DNA of 64,000 bases, taken from Turritopsis dohrnii (lineage: Eukaryota > Cnidaria > Hydrozoa > Anthoathecata > Oceaniidae). Positions 1 to 12,373 of this stretch are shown one piece after another. Both the position numbers and the translations under genes were made by a program. Positions within the stretch are counted from its first letter, which is position 1, and every line of letters starts with the position of its first letter. The stretch is from positions 25,001-89,000 of the forward strand of contig BQMF02000067.1 of NCBI GenBank assembly GCA_027922465.2, in the 5' to 3' direction. The notes under the pieces were generated by a model. It was given only the letters and a program-made list of their open reading frames with translations. It was not told the origin of the DNA and made no database searches.

Positions 1-276
1 GCATTGCAATAGGAAATGTTCAGTATTTTCTATCAAGTTAATTCTACATAAAAAAAACGGATCAATGGTATCAAGAAAACCATGTCGGAATTTATGTTCC
101 CGAAGGTGGCTGAGCCCAACCCTCAACCGAGTCATTAGAAACAGACCTTTATGAAGGATTCGGAATGTTGGTGAAGCTTTTGGACGAACAAAATCAAACA
201 ACATGTTAATACAGCGTTTCGGATGCTTCAAGCATCCATTTTCAAGTAATCAAAAATCTTTACAAGAATGGGTTTT

Positions 277-2997
277 TTATAAAATATGGCTAAATGTCGT
301 TTTGTTTTTTTGTTTTTTCTTGAATATTTTGATACTGACTATACTTCGAAAATCAAACAAAGCACGCTTAAATCGTGAGATCGAAGGGAGATCCCTTATA
401 TGACTATCCAGCTTGTTCCACTCGTTAATGCAATACGGAAAAAAGGAATTACGATAACGTTTAGTCCGTGTCACAATGGGGTAAATTGGAAGTCTTGGCC
501 TGAGATTAGCGATTGCAGCACGCTGAGGTGGCAAAAGGTCAAGCAAGTATTTAGATGCCATGCCTTCGACAATTTTGAAGAAAAAGAAAAGTCTTCTGCA
601 GAAACGCCTGTCAGCTAGGCTTTCAAGACCAAGCTCAACATAAAGTTTCTCTCGCGATGTACCACGGATACAGCCGGTAATTGCCAAGCAAGCATTATAC
701 TGAATAGATTCGAGATTTCGAGACAGAGTGGTGTTTCCTGGAAAGTCCTATATGATGTCACCGTAGTCTAAATGAGGTCTAATATGGGCTTTGAATAATG
801 TGACTAACGAGTCTCTTGGTAAAAATTTGCGACGTTTATGGATAAGACCGATGCCTCTGTTTGCTTTTAAGATCTTCTCTTTAAGATGGTGCCCTAAGGT
901 TAGCTTTTCATCTAAGATTAGACCTAGATGTTTATGGCTTCCAATGAAAGTTACGGGGGTGTTGTTAAATGAAATAACGGGAAAATCAGCTGGGACTCCC
1001 CTTTTTGAGAAATAGATTCCAACGGCCTACTTAGCAGGGTCAGGATTAAATTACATTTTCCATTGGTGAGCCCACCCATTAGTTATTTCCAAGTCTCTAT
1101 TTAACTTACTACAACTTTCAACTTGATCTAAAACCGTTGAAAATAGAGAAGAGTCATCAGCAAAGATTTTAATGTTTGACTGGAGGCCTTCAGCAAGGTC
1201 GTTGATGAAAATTAAAAATAATAAAGGACCTAAAATTGATCCCTGGGGAACACCAGCTGTAATATCTTCCCAAACAGAATTATAGCCATCCAAGGTGACT
1301 CTTTGAACACGCCCAGATAGGAAATCCCTCAGGAGAGAGAGTAGTGAACCATCCACTCAATAACATTGAAGTTTGAAAAGTAAATCATCATGCCAGACCC
1401 TGTCAAAGGCTTTAGATATGTCTAAAAAAAACACATCTGGTATCTAATGAAGGATTTACATCAAGACCTTCAAAAATGTCATGCGTTATGGACAACAGCT
1501 GAGAAATGCAAGAATCACCCTTTCGAAAGCCAGATTGATTTGCAAAAAAAATATCATGATCTTCGAAATAGCTGTGAAGAGTGTCGTAGATACACTTTTC
1601 AAAAAGTTTACTCAATATTGGCAAAAGAGACACTGGTCTGTAATTTTTGACAATACTTTTATCCCCTTTTTTATAGATTGGGACAATATTAGCTTTCTTC
1701 CAATCATTAGGGAAGTTACCAGTGGCTAACGAGTAATTAAAAATGTTCATAAGTGGTTTTAACAAGGATTCCTCACAAATTTTGACCATTCGTATTGAGA
1801 TGCCATCCCATCCATGGGCTTTATTTTCATCTAAAGCCTGAATAAAAGCCAGAAGTTTCGCTTCATCAAAATGAATGGTGTCCAAACGAGTATTAACAGA
1901 GTGATTTATCATGGGTAAAATACTAGCATTCTTAAAAAGAGAACATTGACTTGCAAAAAAAGTATTGAAGACATTGGCTTTTTCAGACACTTCTGTGACA
2001 ATTATGTCGTTGGTATTACGAATTGGAGGAATCTTTGTCACTTTGCGCTTATGAATGAGACGATTTAATGTAGACCAGTACTTTTTCGGACCAATATAGG
2101 GATCGTTTAGAGTATTACCAAGTCTCGTTAAGCTTCTTTGGCAATATTAATAGCATTTCTGCACCTAACGGTGATTTCACGAAGAATCTCATGATCAATG
2201 GCATTGCGGCCGTTTTTTACATAACGTCTATATATTTTGGCTTTCTCAAGGATCATTCTTTTGATTCCAGGTGTCATCCACAACGCATCTTTATTCCTGA
2301 TGGTTATAATTCTATTAGGAACCAAATTAGAAAAAATATTGAGCAAACACTCAGTAAAGACTGATACGCGGTCATGTACAGATAGAATTGTGAAGATTCT
2401 GTCCCAATCAACGAGATTTACAGCCTGCTTAATAGCTAAGGTGTCAACTCTAGAAAATTCCCAAACCTGACGACGATAAGCAGGAGCAAAAGGTATTTTG
2501 AAACTAAATTTAACAAAAGTTAGCTGATGATGGCATCTAGGATACAAAGAAAGTAAAACCCCCGAGTCTGTCAAAAAATTCCCTGCTGATGTAAAAATGA
2601 TGTCAATGCAAGAAAGAGAGTCTGGAAGAATATGAGTAGGCTCACCAATGATCTGATTTAGGCCATATTGAGCGGCTAGATCTGCTATATCCCCACCTTG
2701 AGTATTTGTCACATCACCCACCCACCAATCTGAATGTCGAGCATTGAAATCACCAAGGTAAAGCGAAAGAGTAGGAGAGCAATCATTAATGCTTTTGAGC
2801 GTCTCCTCCCATTTCTGCTTGAAGAGTGTAAAGCTATCAGCGTCCTGACTTGGACTACGGTAACTAAGACACAAAAACAAGCGATTAGAACCAGCCTTGA
2901 GTTCACAAACAAGACATTCGTCGAGGTTTGCCAAATTACGGTCCAATCTAACAAAATGAATGGCAAATTCAAAATCAACATCTTGTGCTTTGTACAA
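277..2997 (-). pseudogene. Decayed non-LTR retrotransposon (LINE), endonuclease plus reverse transcriptase
   Basis: On the minus strand three blocks follow in order. 2997-2128 is the later part of an apurinic-type endonuclease (motif YLGDFNARHSDWW). 2041-1412 is the first half of the reverse transcriptase (NYRPVSLLPILSKLFEK, NQSGFRKGDS). 1436-277 is the RT palm and C-terminal region (DISKAFDRVWHD, GVPQGSILGPLLF, the FADDSS active-site box, then a typical LINE C-terminal region ending near 277). The frame changes near 1430 and carries stops near 1357, 1048 and 730, so the copy is dead. The endonuclease N-terminus is missing, which fits 5' truncation during target-primed reverse transcription. 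The motif set is that of the Jockey/CR1 superfamily; the exact clade cannot be named by eye. Confidence 0.9.
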
Positions 2998-3145
2998 ATT
3001 TTTATGAATTATAAAGAACTTTCAAAATTTGATACAAATTTGGCCCAAATTGTCCATTTGTGGTCAAATCAGACAAAATGACTGTCAAATTTGAAATCAG
3101 CACCATTCAATTGTGCTCTGTGCAAAAGTTCAAAATAATTTAAGA

Positions 3146-3297
3146 AGGCCTTTCAGGTCATTTTTTATTTGTGTGGATTAATTTCTAAAATTTTCATCAT
3201 TTTCATCGTATTCCACAGACTTTCAGCTTTCCAACGAAGGGTCAACCAAGTTTCTAGCCTTCCTAGAACTGGAGATATTTAAATTTTCCTATGCCGA
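3146..3297 (+). repeat. Dispersed ~150-bp repeat, second copy at 59,150
   Basis: The segment starting AGGCCTTTCAGGTCATTTTT recurs in the same orientation at about 59,150-59,297 with a few substitutions and a small indel. Shared blocks include CAGACTTTCAGCTTTCCAA and AGAACTGGAGATATTT. No coding capacity or terminal repeat is visible, so its class is unknown. Confidence 0.8.
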
Positions 3298-3462
3298 TTT
3301 TTAAAGTATATTTCAGTATTACTAAATCCATGTTATATAATGCCACGCCCATTTTGCCTCAACGACTTTAAAGATTGGGCCCTATGACCGGGACCCGGAC
3401 TAAAACCTACAAAACTACAAAGTACAACAAAGATGATGCTGAATAAGAAAGGTTGAAAGGTA

Positions 3463-3716
3463 TAAATCCAATAAAAATTGTCAAATAGACATTAGCAAGC
3501 CACGCCCATTAGAAATATGTACCTTACCAAGACCCTGCAACCTGGACCCCGTAACCCTGACCAAGATTGGAAAATGCACACCAGGATAGGCTTGTTTGGA
3601 AAAGAATCTTATTTGAACAATGTTACTCCACTAAAATTGCCAAATAGACATTGACGAGCCACGCCCATTAGAATTATATACCTTGTGTAGAGCAAGACCC
3701 CGTAACCTGGACACAA
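3463..3716 (+). repeat. Two direct repeats of ~80 bp, period ~166 bp
   Basis: The phrase AATAGACATT followed by GCCACGCCCATTAGAA, then an AAGACCC / AACCTGGAC block, appears at about 3463-3545 and again at 3629-3714. A weaker GCCACGCCCATT sits at 3342. This looks like an old local duplication. Confidence 0.65.
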
Positions 3717-5399
3717 TTCTGAGTGTTATTTTGCTATCTTGTTATTTTGTTATCTTTCTTTTTATTATATACAATGCTAACTAGTAACATACATGCCACA
3801 CCCCATGGACTTTCATATAACCTGTTTATGACCTGTCCCTACCACCAAGACCAAGGCTTCGATCCATGTCTCCATTATTTTGATTGTGGCTTTAAAAGTA
3901 GACTCATGCCGTAGTACCACTGAAGTGATATTGATGTGATAGAACAAAGTTCTATGTCACTGTTAAAGATTGCAAAACAGATGTCTAATAGCCCTAACCA
4001 CATGAAATACATACAAGGTAAAGGCCCCAATACCGGGACACATGATGAAGCCTAGCTTCTAACACCAAAATTGGTAATTGTCCATAACTTATTGGTTATC
4101 AAGAACACAATAATGAAAAGTTAGAATTATCTTTTTGTCAAATAATGCAAAACTACAAGAACAATAATATTATTATAACTATAAAGTCAGTGATAGAAGC
4201 AATGAAATGAAAAAATATTTTCTTTCAAAAACAAAAATGTCTAACAAATGGAAATTGGAAAAATAAAAATAGTATATAATACAGAAATATTCAGCTTCTT
4301 CTGTCACTGACTAATGTCAAATTCTACAGGGATCGAAGATGTGAGTTTAAACTTTTTGACTGGTTCTTTTAATGATGTTTTAGAGGAAAACAGCTAAAGA
4401 AAATATGCAGAAGAAACAGAAAAAACCTTTTCATATAATATAAAATAACACACAGCAATTGCTATATTAGGCACAGTTTGTAAACGTAGAATTTACAGTA
4501 CTGGCACTAAAGGAACAAAAGTATTTGTCCAGAAAAATGGAAACCGAAATAATCATTTGCGGTATAATATAATATCCCCCTTCTCAAAATCTAAATGGGA
4601 AAAACACAAATTTCGACGAACTCATTTCCATACTTTATTCAAAATTAGGTGCATCGTGAATATTTATTGACTTCGTCAAGTGAAGAATGTTTCTATGACA
4701 TCACTTCATTCATTTCTTTGTTCTCTTACACAAATGACTTTTCCAACAAAAGGTTTTGGGTTTAAAAACTTGAATTCAAGGAAATTCTTAAGCAAGTCAT
4801 TTTCCTGCTTGTCAGTTTATTTTTTGTACAAGATCATTTTTCTGTTGGAAAACTGCTTGCTCTTGTCCGATCAAGCCTGCAGCACTGCTGATGTTTACAG
4901 CTTTGAAATTCTCAAGTGGCTCCTGCCAAAACAGATTTAAATGTTTACCTGCAGCAGATGTGATCTGACTGAGAGATTAAGGACTACATGTGGACATAAT
5001 TAATCACATGTAACTAATCTATAAATTTTTTTTTTGTTATGTTTTTCACCTATTTCAAAATAAACAAGCATCAAGTGAACTCGACTTACCACTCTCCAGA
5101 ACCTTTTACGAGTCTTTAATCATCTTCAACATGTGTGCAGCAGTGCATTTTCAGAAGCTGGAAGAGGTCTGCCAGCAAAGACGCCTATCCATACAACGTT
5201 CGGGACCTGTTGGCTCACCTTGGGTTTTTTTGTGGATCTTCGGTCGGCTAAAACACGGAGAAACATCGGTTTAACACTTCTATTCTAAATGATGTATAAC
5301 CTCAAAGTTTTTTTTTGAAGAACGTATGAATGTAAATACAGCTATTGAAGTTGATTTTACTAAGAAATTTTCCTTATCGAAATTTTTTTTGTTGATGTA

Positions 5400-5970
5400 A
5401 TGCATTGCTGTGTGGGTTCCTTTGTCTTGTGGTATGTTAGTGTATAATGATTTGACATCTACTGTGATAAGGTATACGTTTGGAGACAGAGGTGGAAATA
5501 CGTCAATGAGGGTGAAAAAGTGTTTGGTGTCGCGAATGTGTGACGGAAGCTGTTCGACGAGGAAGTGCGTGATGTATCTGGAGAAAGTGTCTGTGGGACC
5601 ATTGCATGCGGAGACGATAGGACGGAGTGGATGATTTTTCTTGTGGATTTTAGGGTGTCCGTAAAAAAGTGGGGTTCGTGCAGGTGATTGTGGCAGAAGA
5701 AATTTGTGACGTTACGATTGTTACAAATTTGTTACGTCATTTACGTTGGTAGAGTTGCGTTCACTAAGATCTAGCCCAGAAGTTCTCATCAAGTATGCGG
5801 AATTGTGGTTCTTCGTCAACTTTAGCAATCTCCTCCACTTCCTTTTCTCTGATGTTTGAAGCATCGTTTGCAGCCGCAAGTAGTCGCACTTTGCAATACC
5901 TTGATCTTTGCGGGATCTTTCCTTGTCGTTTTTTGACTGGCCGCACATTTTGAAAACGCCTCCTCATTTT
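5400..5970 (-). pseudogene. Penelope-like reverse transcriptase fragment
   Basis: The minus strand from about 5690 to 5400 reads PLFYGHPKIHKKNHPLRPIVS, then GPTDTFSRYITHFL and LITVDVKSLYTNIP. These are the fingers and first palm motif of Penelope-like and related YIG-type reverse transcriptases. Minus-strand frames at 5973-5721 may be the preceding, frame-shifted part, but that is weak. The downstream palm is absent, so this is a truncated fragment and not part of the better copy at 7.0-8.97 kb. Confidence 0.65.
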
Positions 5971-7000
5971 CACGGAAAATGTTTTCTGAAATTAATACTT
6001 AATTTCAAATGAAGCTTTACAGAAACAAAACAAACAGCTGAAAACCAATGACACTATACATACGTGACTATCATTTTTCAATAGTGCCAGATATATTTGG
6101 CAAAGCGTCATTGCCATGTCTTCTAATTACCGAAAGGTTGGGTCTCTTGGAGGCTGGAAATTTTGATCGTATTGGAAACTGTACTCTGATACAGTCTTTG
6201 CTCCAATGCCTTACTTACAGTTGGTTTACCAGCACATAATCTCAGTTTCCCATCAGTAAATATTGGAAAGTCAGGTATACTGCATTTACTTTTGGCTTTT
6301 AGCTTAGCTGTTACAAAATCATCCGTTGGGGGCGTGGCAATTAGTGAAACTGTGCTGTTATCGCTCATAGTCGATGATGTTGATGGTGATAAATAGGATG
6401 AATCCTACAAAAGAATAACATCAAATGTCAGTTGATGAATTTCAAGTTTTTGTGTTTATATAGGACCAATCATTATTCAGGAAGAGAACTGTTTTGTGAA
6501 GCACACTTTTATACCAGGATAAAAGAAATAAGAGGCCTAATTTTTTTATGAATATCTCGCAAAACGTGTTACGGATAGATAGTAAGAAAATACATAAATA
6601 TCAAGTTAATTGTTGCACATATTTACGTGGAGATTCTTGAAATCTTGAATTAATTTAAAAACCCTCTTCCTTGCAAGTAAATTCTCGGTTCCAGGTAAGA
6701 TTTCCTTGAGGTCTTCCCTGTTAAAAGAGAAGACTATCTCTTCAGTCCAACCATTTTCTAAAAAAACATGAAGATAAATTTTATAGATTATCTATTTAAT
6801 ATGAATAGATTTCAAAACTAAAAGTTAAAAGCAAAGTACATAACTCTGAGTTTCGTGCTTCTCGCACTTGTTCAAATGTACAAGTAAAAACTGCTAGAAA
6901 AGTATTTACACGGTTAAACGTGACGTAATAATATGGAATTTCTCGGTAAGACAATGACTGCACTTTTTACTGCCATTAACATAAGGACGTGCACGATCAA

Positions 7001-8970
7001 TTATTTGCCATGAGAGGATCGGCGTAATGTTTCTTTTTTGTAAACTCCACACGTGTTTTGAATGCTCGGTGGAATTGGCTTTGTGTTCGTATTTAAAAGA
7101 ATTTTTGTGTTGTTACCACCCATTACTTTAAACGTATTTTCTGTAAGTCCTATGTAATTTACACCTTGGTCGTTTTCGGATGACTTCACATTACATTGGT
7201 AAATGACGTGTTCTTCTCGGCATTTTCCATTCAGCGGGCAAGATTCTTTTTTACGGCAATTACAGGGCCTGTCGGTTGATATCGGATAGGACCTTTTGTT
7301 ATGTGATGACGCTTGATACATTTGGAATGCAGCTGTAACTAACTCTTAAATTATTTCTTTTTAAAAACTTTGTGGAGTCGATGCTTTTTTGGAAAATTGT
7401 TATCGACGATCTTTAAAAACTTTTTGGCAACGTTTTTACGTTTAAGCTATACGGTGGGTTGAACCAGATTATCTTTCGTTGTCTTGACCTCTTGACTCTT
7501 TCCGGTTTTTGGTTGAACTGTAGCTTTTCCTTGTAACCACTGGCACTTAGAGCATCGTTGTAAAATTGTGCAGAACGGTCAAATATCTGTTTGTCTGAGG
7601 AGATGTTGCTGATTCTGTCTGATATCATGGCTGGTATTGGACTAGTTATATTTGGTGGATGATTAGAGTGCACGTTGCAGTGCCGTAGACACATGGGGTT
7701 TTTTTAGATTTAGATCAGAAATAAAGTTTTCTTCTCGAGTTGTCTGCATTTCCTTATTTCCTTTATATTTGCTTAATATTTCCCCCTTTTACTGCACATT
7801 TGAGGTGACACGCGCGACACAACGAAATAACAGGATAAATCAATGCAGCAAGTGTTGCATTATGGTGATTCAAAGGAATGATAACAACAATAAAGAGGAA
7901 AGATAACTTACTCGTTCTTCACATCCACAAAGATGCTGTTGATAAACTGGACTTAAAAGCTGTTGCGAATGAGTTCATCGACAAATACGACACAAGAAAA
8001 AACATCTTTAGACACTTCGCGCTATGAAGCATTTGCTACTATTTTTGTTTCATTATCCATCGTAGTACTTATCAAAAATGTAATGGGATATATGCAGAGT
8101 TTATAACAAAGGTAGTCTCTTAGAAACTTGAAAATATACTAGAGTTTCACGACATTTTGGATATCCAATTGTTTAAAATTGACTTTCGAAAAATGCAGTT
8201 TTAGCTAATCTAGAGGGTATAAAATCCCCAAAATTTTCGGGCCCCTCGGCCCCAACCATGATGTGGCCTCCTTAGATACTAAACATCAGGGCCCCCCTAA
8301 AAAAAATTTCGTGTCTACGGCACTGCGTTGATATATAGCGGCTGGCTATTTGGTTTTGAACATGACTGGTAGATACCATTTGTTAAATTGAATGTAACAT
8401 TCAAGAAGTCCATAATTTTGAGGTTAGTTTGAATGGTGATCTTTAGTCCAAACTGTTCCTTGAATAGCTTTGTTAGGTCTTTTCGTAACCTTTCTGATTT
8501 TGGACCGCTAATATTCTGAAAGCAACCAAGTCCATCATCCCTGTAGAGTCCATTGGTGTCTTTTCCATATTTTTCGCCTATGGAATGTAGGATGTTAAGT
8601 TGGAGTTCCGCACCATAGAAGCTTTCCATTGCGACGTCGAAGTTTGGGTCGTCAATTTTCTTAATTCAGTGCTCGTTGTCAGTGAATAATAAGGAATTCC
8701 TGGCATGCATAATCATATTCTTGTTGTTGTCCGTGAAGGTTTTTAGTTTTGCTGCGTGTGCCAACGACTTCTGCAAAAGTTCTCTGGAGATTGATGGGTA
8801 AAATTCTTCTATGTCGTATTGTACAAATATACAGTTCTGCTTATTTGGGATGTCTTTTAACCAACGGATGACATCACTGGTATTGTGCCATTGGTTACTT
8901 TTGTTGATTCTCTGACCGCTTTATTGATGTTTTCGATGGTTGTTTTCCTTACTTTCCCAAGTTCAGGAGT
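7001..8970 (-). pseudogene. Penelope-like element: RT plus GIY-YIG endonuclease, interrupted
   Basis: The minus strand starts near 8970 with RT motif A (FVQYDIEEFYPSIS). It runs through the catalytic box LYRDDGL at about 8560-8540 and a thumb-like region to 8326. It resumes at 7677 (VHSNHPPNITSPIP, then FYNDALSASGY) and ends at 7321-7001 with a Cys-rich linker and a GIY-YIG-type endonuclease core (HVIYQCNV, NYIGLTENTFK). The gap is a 648-bp MITE. Excising it with one CGTTG copy restores the frame (PLYIN-VHSNH). Further frameshifts lie near 8630 and between 7413 and 7321, so the copy is inactive. RT plus C-terminal GIY-YIG is the hallmark of Penelope-like elements. Confidence 0.85.
7678..8325. 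mobile_element. hAT-like MITE (648 bp) with 5-bp duplication CGTTG
   Basis: The element starts CAGTGCCGTAGACAC at 7678 and ends with the inverse GTGTCTACGGCACTG at 8325. CGTTG lies directly outside both ends (7673-7677 and 8326-8330). It splits the Penelope-like ORF, whose frame is restored by clean excision. There is no transposase inside. CAG..CTG ends are typical of hAT elements; a 5-bp rather than 8-bp duplication points to a hAT5-like group (inference). Confidence 0.88.
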
Positions 8971-10775
8971 CTGCGTTGATTACGCTATCAGCCTTTTTGT
9001 ACGTTTTGGTTATGTTGGAGATAAAGTTTATCTATTTAATTATCTATTTAATTATCTATTTAATTATTTTCCAATGATTCACAAAATTATGTTAATATAA
9101 GTGAATGGAAGTTTGATTTATCAATTATCTATCATTACTCAGTCGATCTTAAGATGGAGATGAGTATTGGAATCGGCGTTTTTCATTATTCTTCATTAAA
9201 TTTTGCCGTTTTCGGAAAGTCCGATCGGATTTCGGACTGTTTGTTTATTCAAAATAGTTAATGACAGCCCCAAAACTTTATGCTAAATGCAATACAAAAA
9301 GGGCACTTCCAATAATAACTCATATAAAATGATCTTTTCTGTGATTCTGAAATACTTTTAGAAGTAATATTAGACATTTTTTGTTAATAACTTCTCAATT
9401 CAATCTTTAAAATTTTTATTATCAAGTCCGTAAAATATGCACACAGAGCTCGTGAAACGTTTTTGCTTATGTTTTGAAGAAGTCTACAACTTTGTAGCTT
9501 TGTAGAATCTTTGAAGAAGAATTTTAAGGCTTCTTTTCTGTCTTTATCTACTATTGCCATCGAAATATAATCATGAGAACATCCTTATAGGAAATATTGA
9601 TGTTTAGTTGACTCTGGAAAAAGTCCTCGAAAAAGAAGATGAAGGATTGATAATAAACAAAATTGTGCTGTGAAAAAACTTTCAATATCACAGCAGAAAT
9701 GTATGTAGTATCAACATTACTGGTGAATACGTCCAACCTCGAACCCAGGGTCTCTTGCCTTTTCGATATACGGATGGTGGCAAAGAAGACCCTGGCGAAA
9801 GCTACTGAATTAACGAATTCTATTGGCTGAAAATATTACAACAACCGCAGGATTTTCGAGCAAAAAGAAGAAATCATCCGAGTTACTGCTGAGGAAGATA
9901 AGAATTAGAGTTTAATTATTCAAAATAACATTATTTTAGCTATCATTTCATTTCGCAAAGCACCGGTATGGTAGCATTATGTATTTACAATGAGAAAGGC
10001 TAACAACAAAAAGTTCTTAAAATAATCAACAAGTGAACAAGATAAATTTTCATGCTCTTTTGACTGATAAAACAACGGAATAGTGATGAATTACGGCAGT
10101 CTGTTTTAGAAGAATATAATTTCTAAGAACTTTAATTGTAGGCTCACACACATTTGCTAAAATTTAAGAGCATATTCACAGATATAAGGATGAGCATCTT
10201 CAATCATTTCTGGGAGGAAAAAAAGAATTTTTTTTGACACGATTTTTGAATATTATCAACATTAAAACTACAGAAATCACAAATGCATACTATTACATAG
10301 CTGAAACATTATTTGTTGATCACAGATTGACCTATATTTCCATATCTAATATCATAGAATCATGAAATTTATGTAGCTAATTTCCATTCACTCAGATTCC
10401 TTATTAGAATTTAGTGGCTGCAGTAAATCACAACGTTGCTGAAGCAAAATTGTTCAATATGTGGGTCTAAACAAAGCGTTGCAAACCAGAAATAGAATCA
10501 AAAACTAAAACAAGCATGTGCACATACATAGAATGAAAATGTAATCTAATTTTTACTTTATATACGGTATATGACAATTTGTAGGATTTTCATAACAAGG
10601 TATACATTGACGTAAGAATTCTATATCTTAAGCTGTATATCGTTTAGCAAAATACATAACAGGATAAAGGTAAACTTTACACTTAACAACAATACAGCGT
10701 TTACTTAAAACTAAACCATCTGCCATTATGGATTCAAGATTCCATGTCATGACTTAAAACTATATACGTCACATA
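8971..10775. other. No gene recognised; one 12-bp tandem repeat and one hairpin
   Basis: No supported coding region was found. TCTATTTAATTA is repeated three times at 9031-9066, and a 55-bp hairpin lies at 9747-9801 (listed separately). The rest is AT-rich sequence. Confidence 0.55.
9747..9801 (+). repeat. Hairpin with CCAGGGTCTTC stems; inverted mate at 16,632
   Basis: CCCAGGGTCTCTTGCC at 9747 pairs with GGCAAAGAAGACCCTGG near 9797 around a short loop (TTTTCGATATACGGATGG). The same ~55-bp hairpin plus flanking AACCTCGA occurs inverted at 16,632-16,690. The two face each other across the integrase transposon. Confidence 0.75.
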
Positions 10776-10991
10776 TGTTGTGCCGTGTTTTGTAATAAAC
10801 GGCTCGTTTTGTAATACCTGCCGTGTTTTGTAACAAATTCGGCTCATTTTGTAATACCTGCCGTGTTTTGTAATAAAAACGGCTCATTTTGTAATAAAGG
10901 AACTGGCGTGTTTTGTAATAAATTTTTGCCTAGTTTTGTAATAAAGAAAAGCTGCCGCATTTTGTAATAAAGTCTGAGCTCATTTGTAATA
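10776..10991 (+). repeat. Left TIR of the Ginger-type element, internally repetitive
   Basis: About six related units contain TTTTGTAATAA, alternating GCCGTG and GGCTCATT spacers. It is the reverse complement of 15,302-15,486 but has one extra ~39-bp unit near its tip (CGGCTCGTTTTGTAATACCT). Confidence 0.9.
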
Positions 10992-11744
10992 ATGCATGTA
11001 AAATATAAGACGAAGCTACAATACAAGATACTAACTTTTCTTGCTGGATAGTATTTCCAAACTCTCCCGACCCAATGAGCGAAAAGATCTGACATACAGC
11101 TGTGTTGTGTCCCAGGTCCTACCTAACATTTGGAGGGTCCTTGGTCCCACAACTTTTGAAAAACATGGAATCTTTCTTATTGATCTTGTTTTTATTCATA
11201 TAAAGCCACTGCCCTTTTTCCCATCCTCCAGAACTTATAGCAGAGTTTATATATTATGGTGAACATTTATGTATTTACGTTCCACATCATTGTAGTTTGA
11301 TATATTATAGCAAGTTATTAACGCTATATGCATATTTTAGATAGAAATCTGTTCTAATTTAAAAATTTGAAAACCTGATTTTCTATCCTGTCCATCCGTC
11401 ACGACCAACAATTTGATCAATAAAATTAAAATAGAAACCAGAATGTCCATCTTTTGGAACTTTTTTTGTACATCCAGACACAAGTTCCTTAGGGACTAAG
11501 TTACTTGTAACTCAAGCTTATGGAACAACTTTGGTAGTCCTCTAAAGTATCGTTTGTCCATCCGTCACCAAACAGCAATTTCGTAATAGCCCCAGTTCTA
11601 TACAAGATGTCAAAATTTCATCAAAACTATTTCCAGGCCTAAGCGGTACGTCAAGTCAGCATTGCACCCCTTCTTTTAGTTATGCTAATGAATTACTTAT
11701 TATATGTCTTTAAAGGCCCTCCTTTTTTTATAAAAACTTACATA

Positions 11745-12202
11745 CCGTATTTCCTCTTTTTAGCGCCCCCTCTAATAAGCGCCCCTGTTAATCCAAAAAT
11801 AATTTTATAAGCACCCCCTCTAATAAGCGCCCGGGCGCTTATTAGAAACTAGCCAAAACAGTCAGCCAACTGCTTGTAGATCTTTTCAACGAGACATGGA
11901 AGATGATCCAAACATTCTAATAGACTCCGATTAAGAAGAAGATGACGAGATAGATATAGAGTTGGAAAACATTACATGAACCATACCTGATATTTCTTCT
12001 GTTTTCTGTACATAGTTTTTATAGAAAATAATAAAAGTGGAAATAAGTATTTATTTTTAACATCTCTCACAATTTTTTGTAGGGGTTTTTTGAAATAATT
12101 TTATAAGCGCCCCCCTCTTTTAAGCGCCCCCCTCCAATAAGCGCCCTCCTAATTTTCGAAAAAAATTTGTAAGCGCCCGGGCGCTTAATAGAGGAAATAC
12201 GG
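11745..12202. mobile_element. TA-flanked MITE with CCGTATTTCCTCT TIRs (pogo/Tc1-mariner-like)
   Basis: It starts CCGTATTTCCTCTTTTTAGC and ends AATAGAGGAAATACGG, with TA on both sides (11743-11744, 12203-12204). Inside are repeated AATAAGCGCCC and the palindrome GCGCCCGGGCGC. A short coding remnant near 11,895 (METWK/MEDDPN-like acidic stretch with stops) suggests a deletion derivative of a pogo-like transposon. It sits inside the Ginger-type element upstream of its gene. Confidence 0.85.
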
Positions 12203-12373
12203 TATTCTTAATCAGACAGACAGACAGCTTCAAAGAAATAAAAACATCATTCGAATTTCGAATTTCGAATTTCCGTTTCATGAAAAAAAGGTTTTATGTA
12301 AAAAGTTTTGTGAGTTAGTTAGCGTCGAGTGTTTAAGAAAGAGACTCACATATAAAAAGTAAAGTTAACTACC

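Larger units (their letters stand above)
2998..5240. other. Intergenic, AT-rich, no gene recognised
   Basis: No convincing coding region was found on either strand; the open frames here are short and match nothing I recognise. The stretch holds a dispersed 150-bp repeat and a pair of 80-bp direct repeats listed separately. The remainder is low-complexity AT-rich DNA. Confidence 0.6.

Noticed and set aside
5100..5260. A hAT-transposase C-terminus near 5.15 kb
   Set aside because: Short frames with no reliable motif; too weak to annotate.
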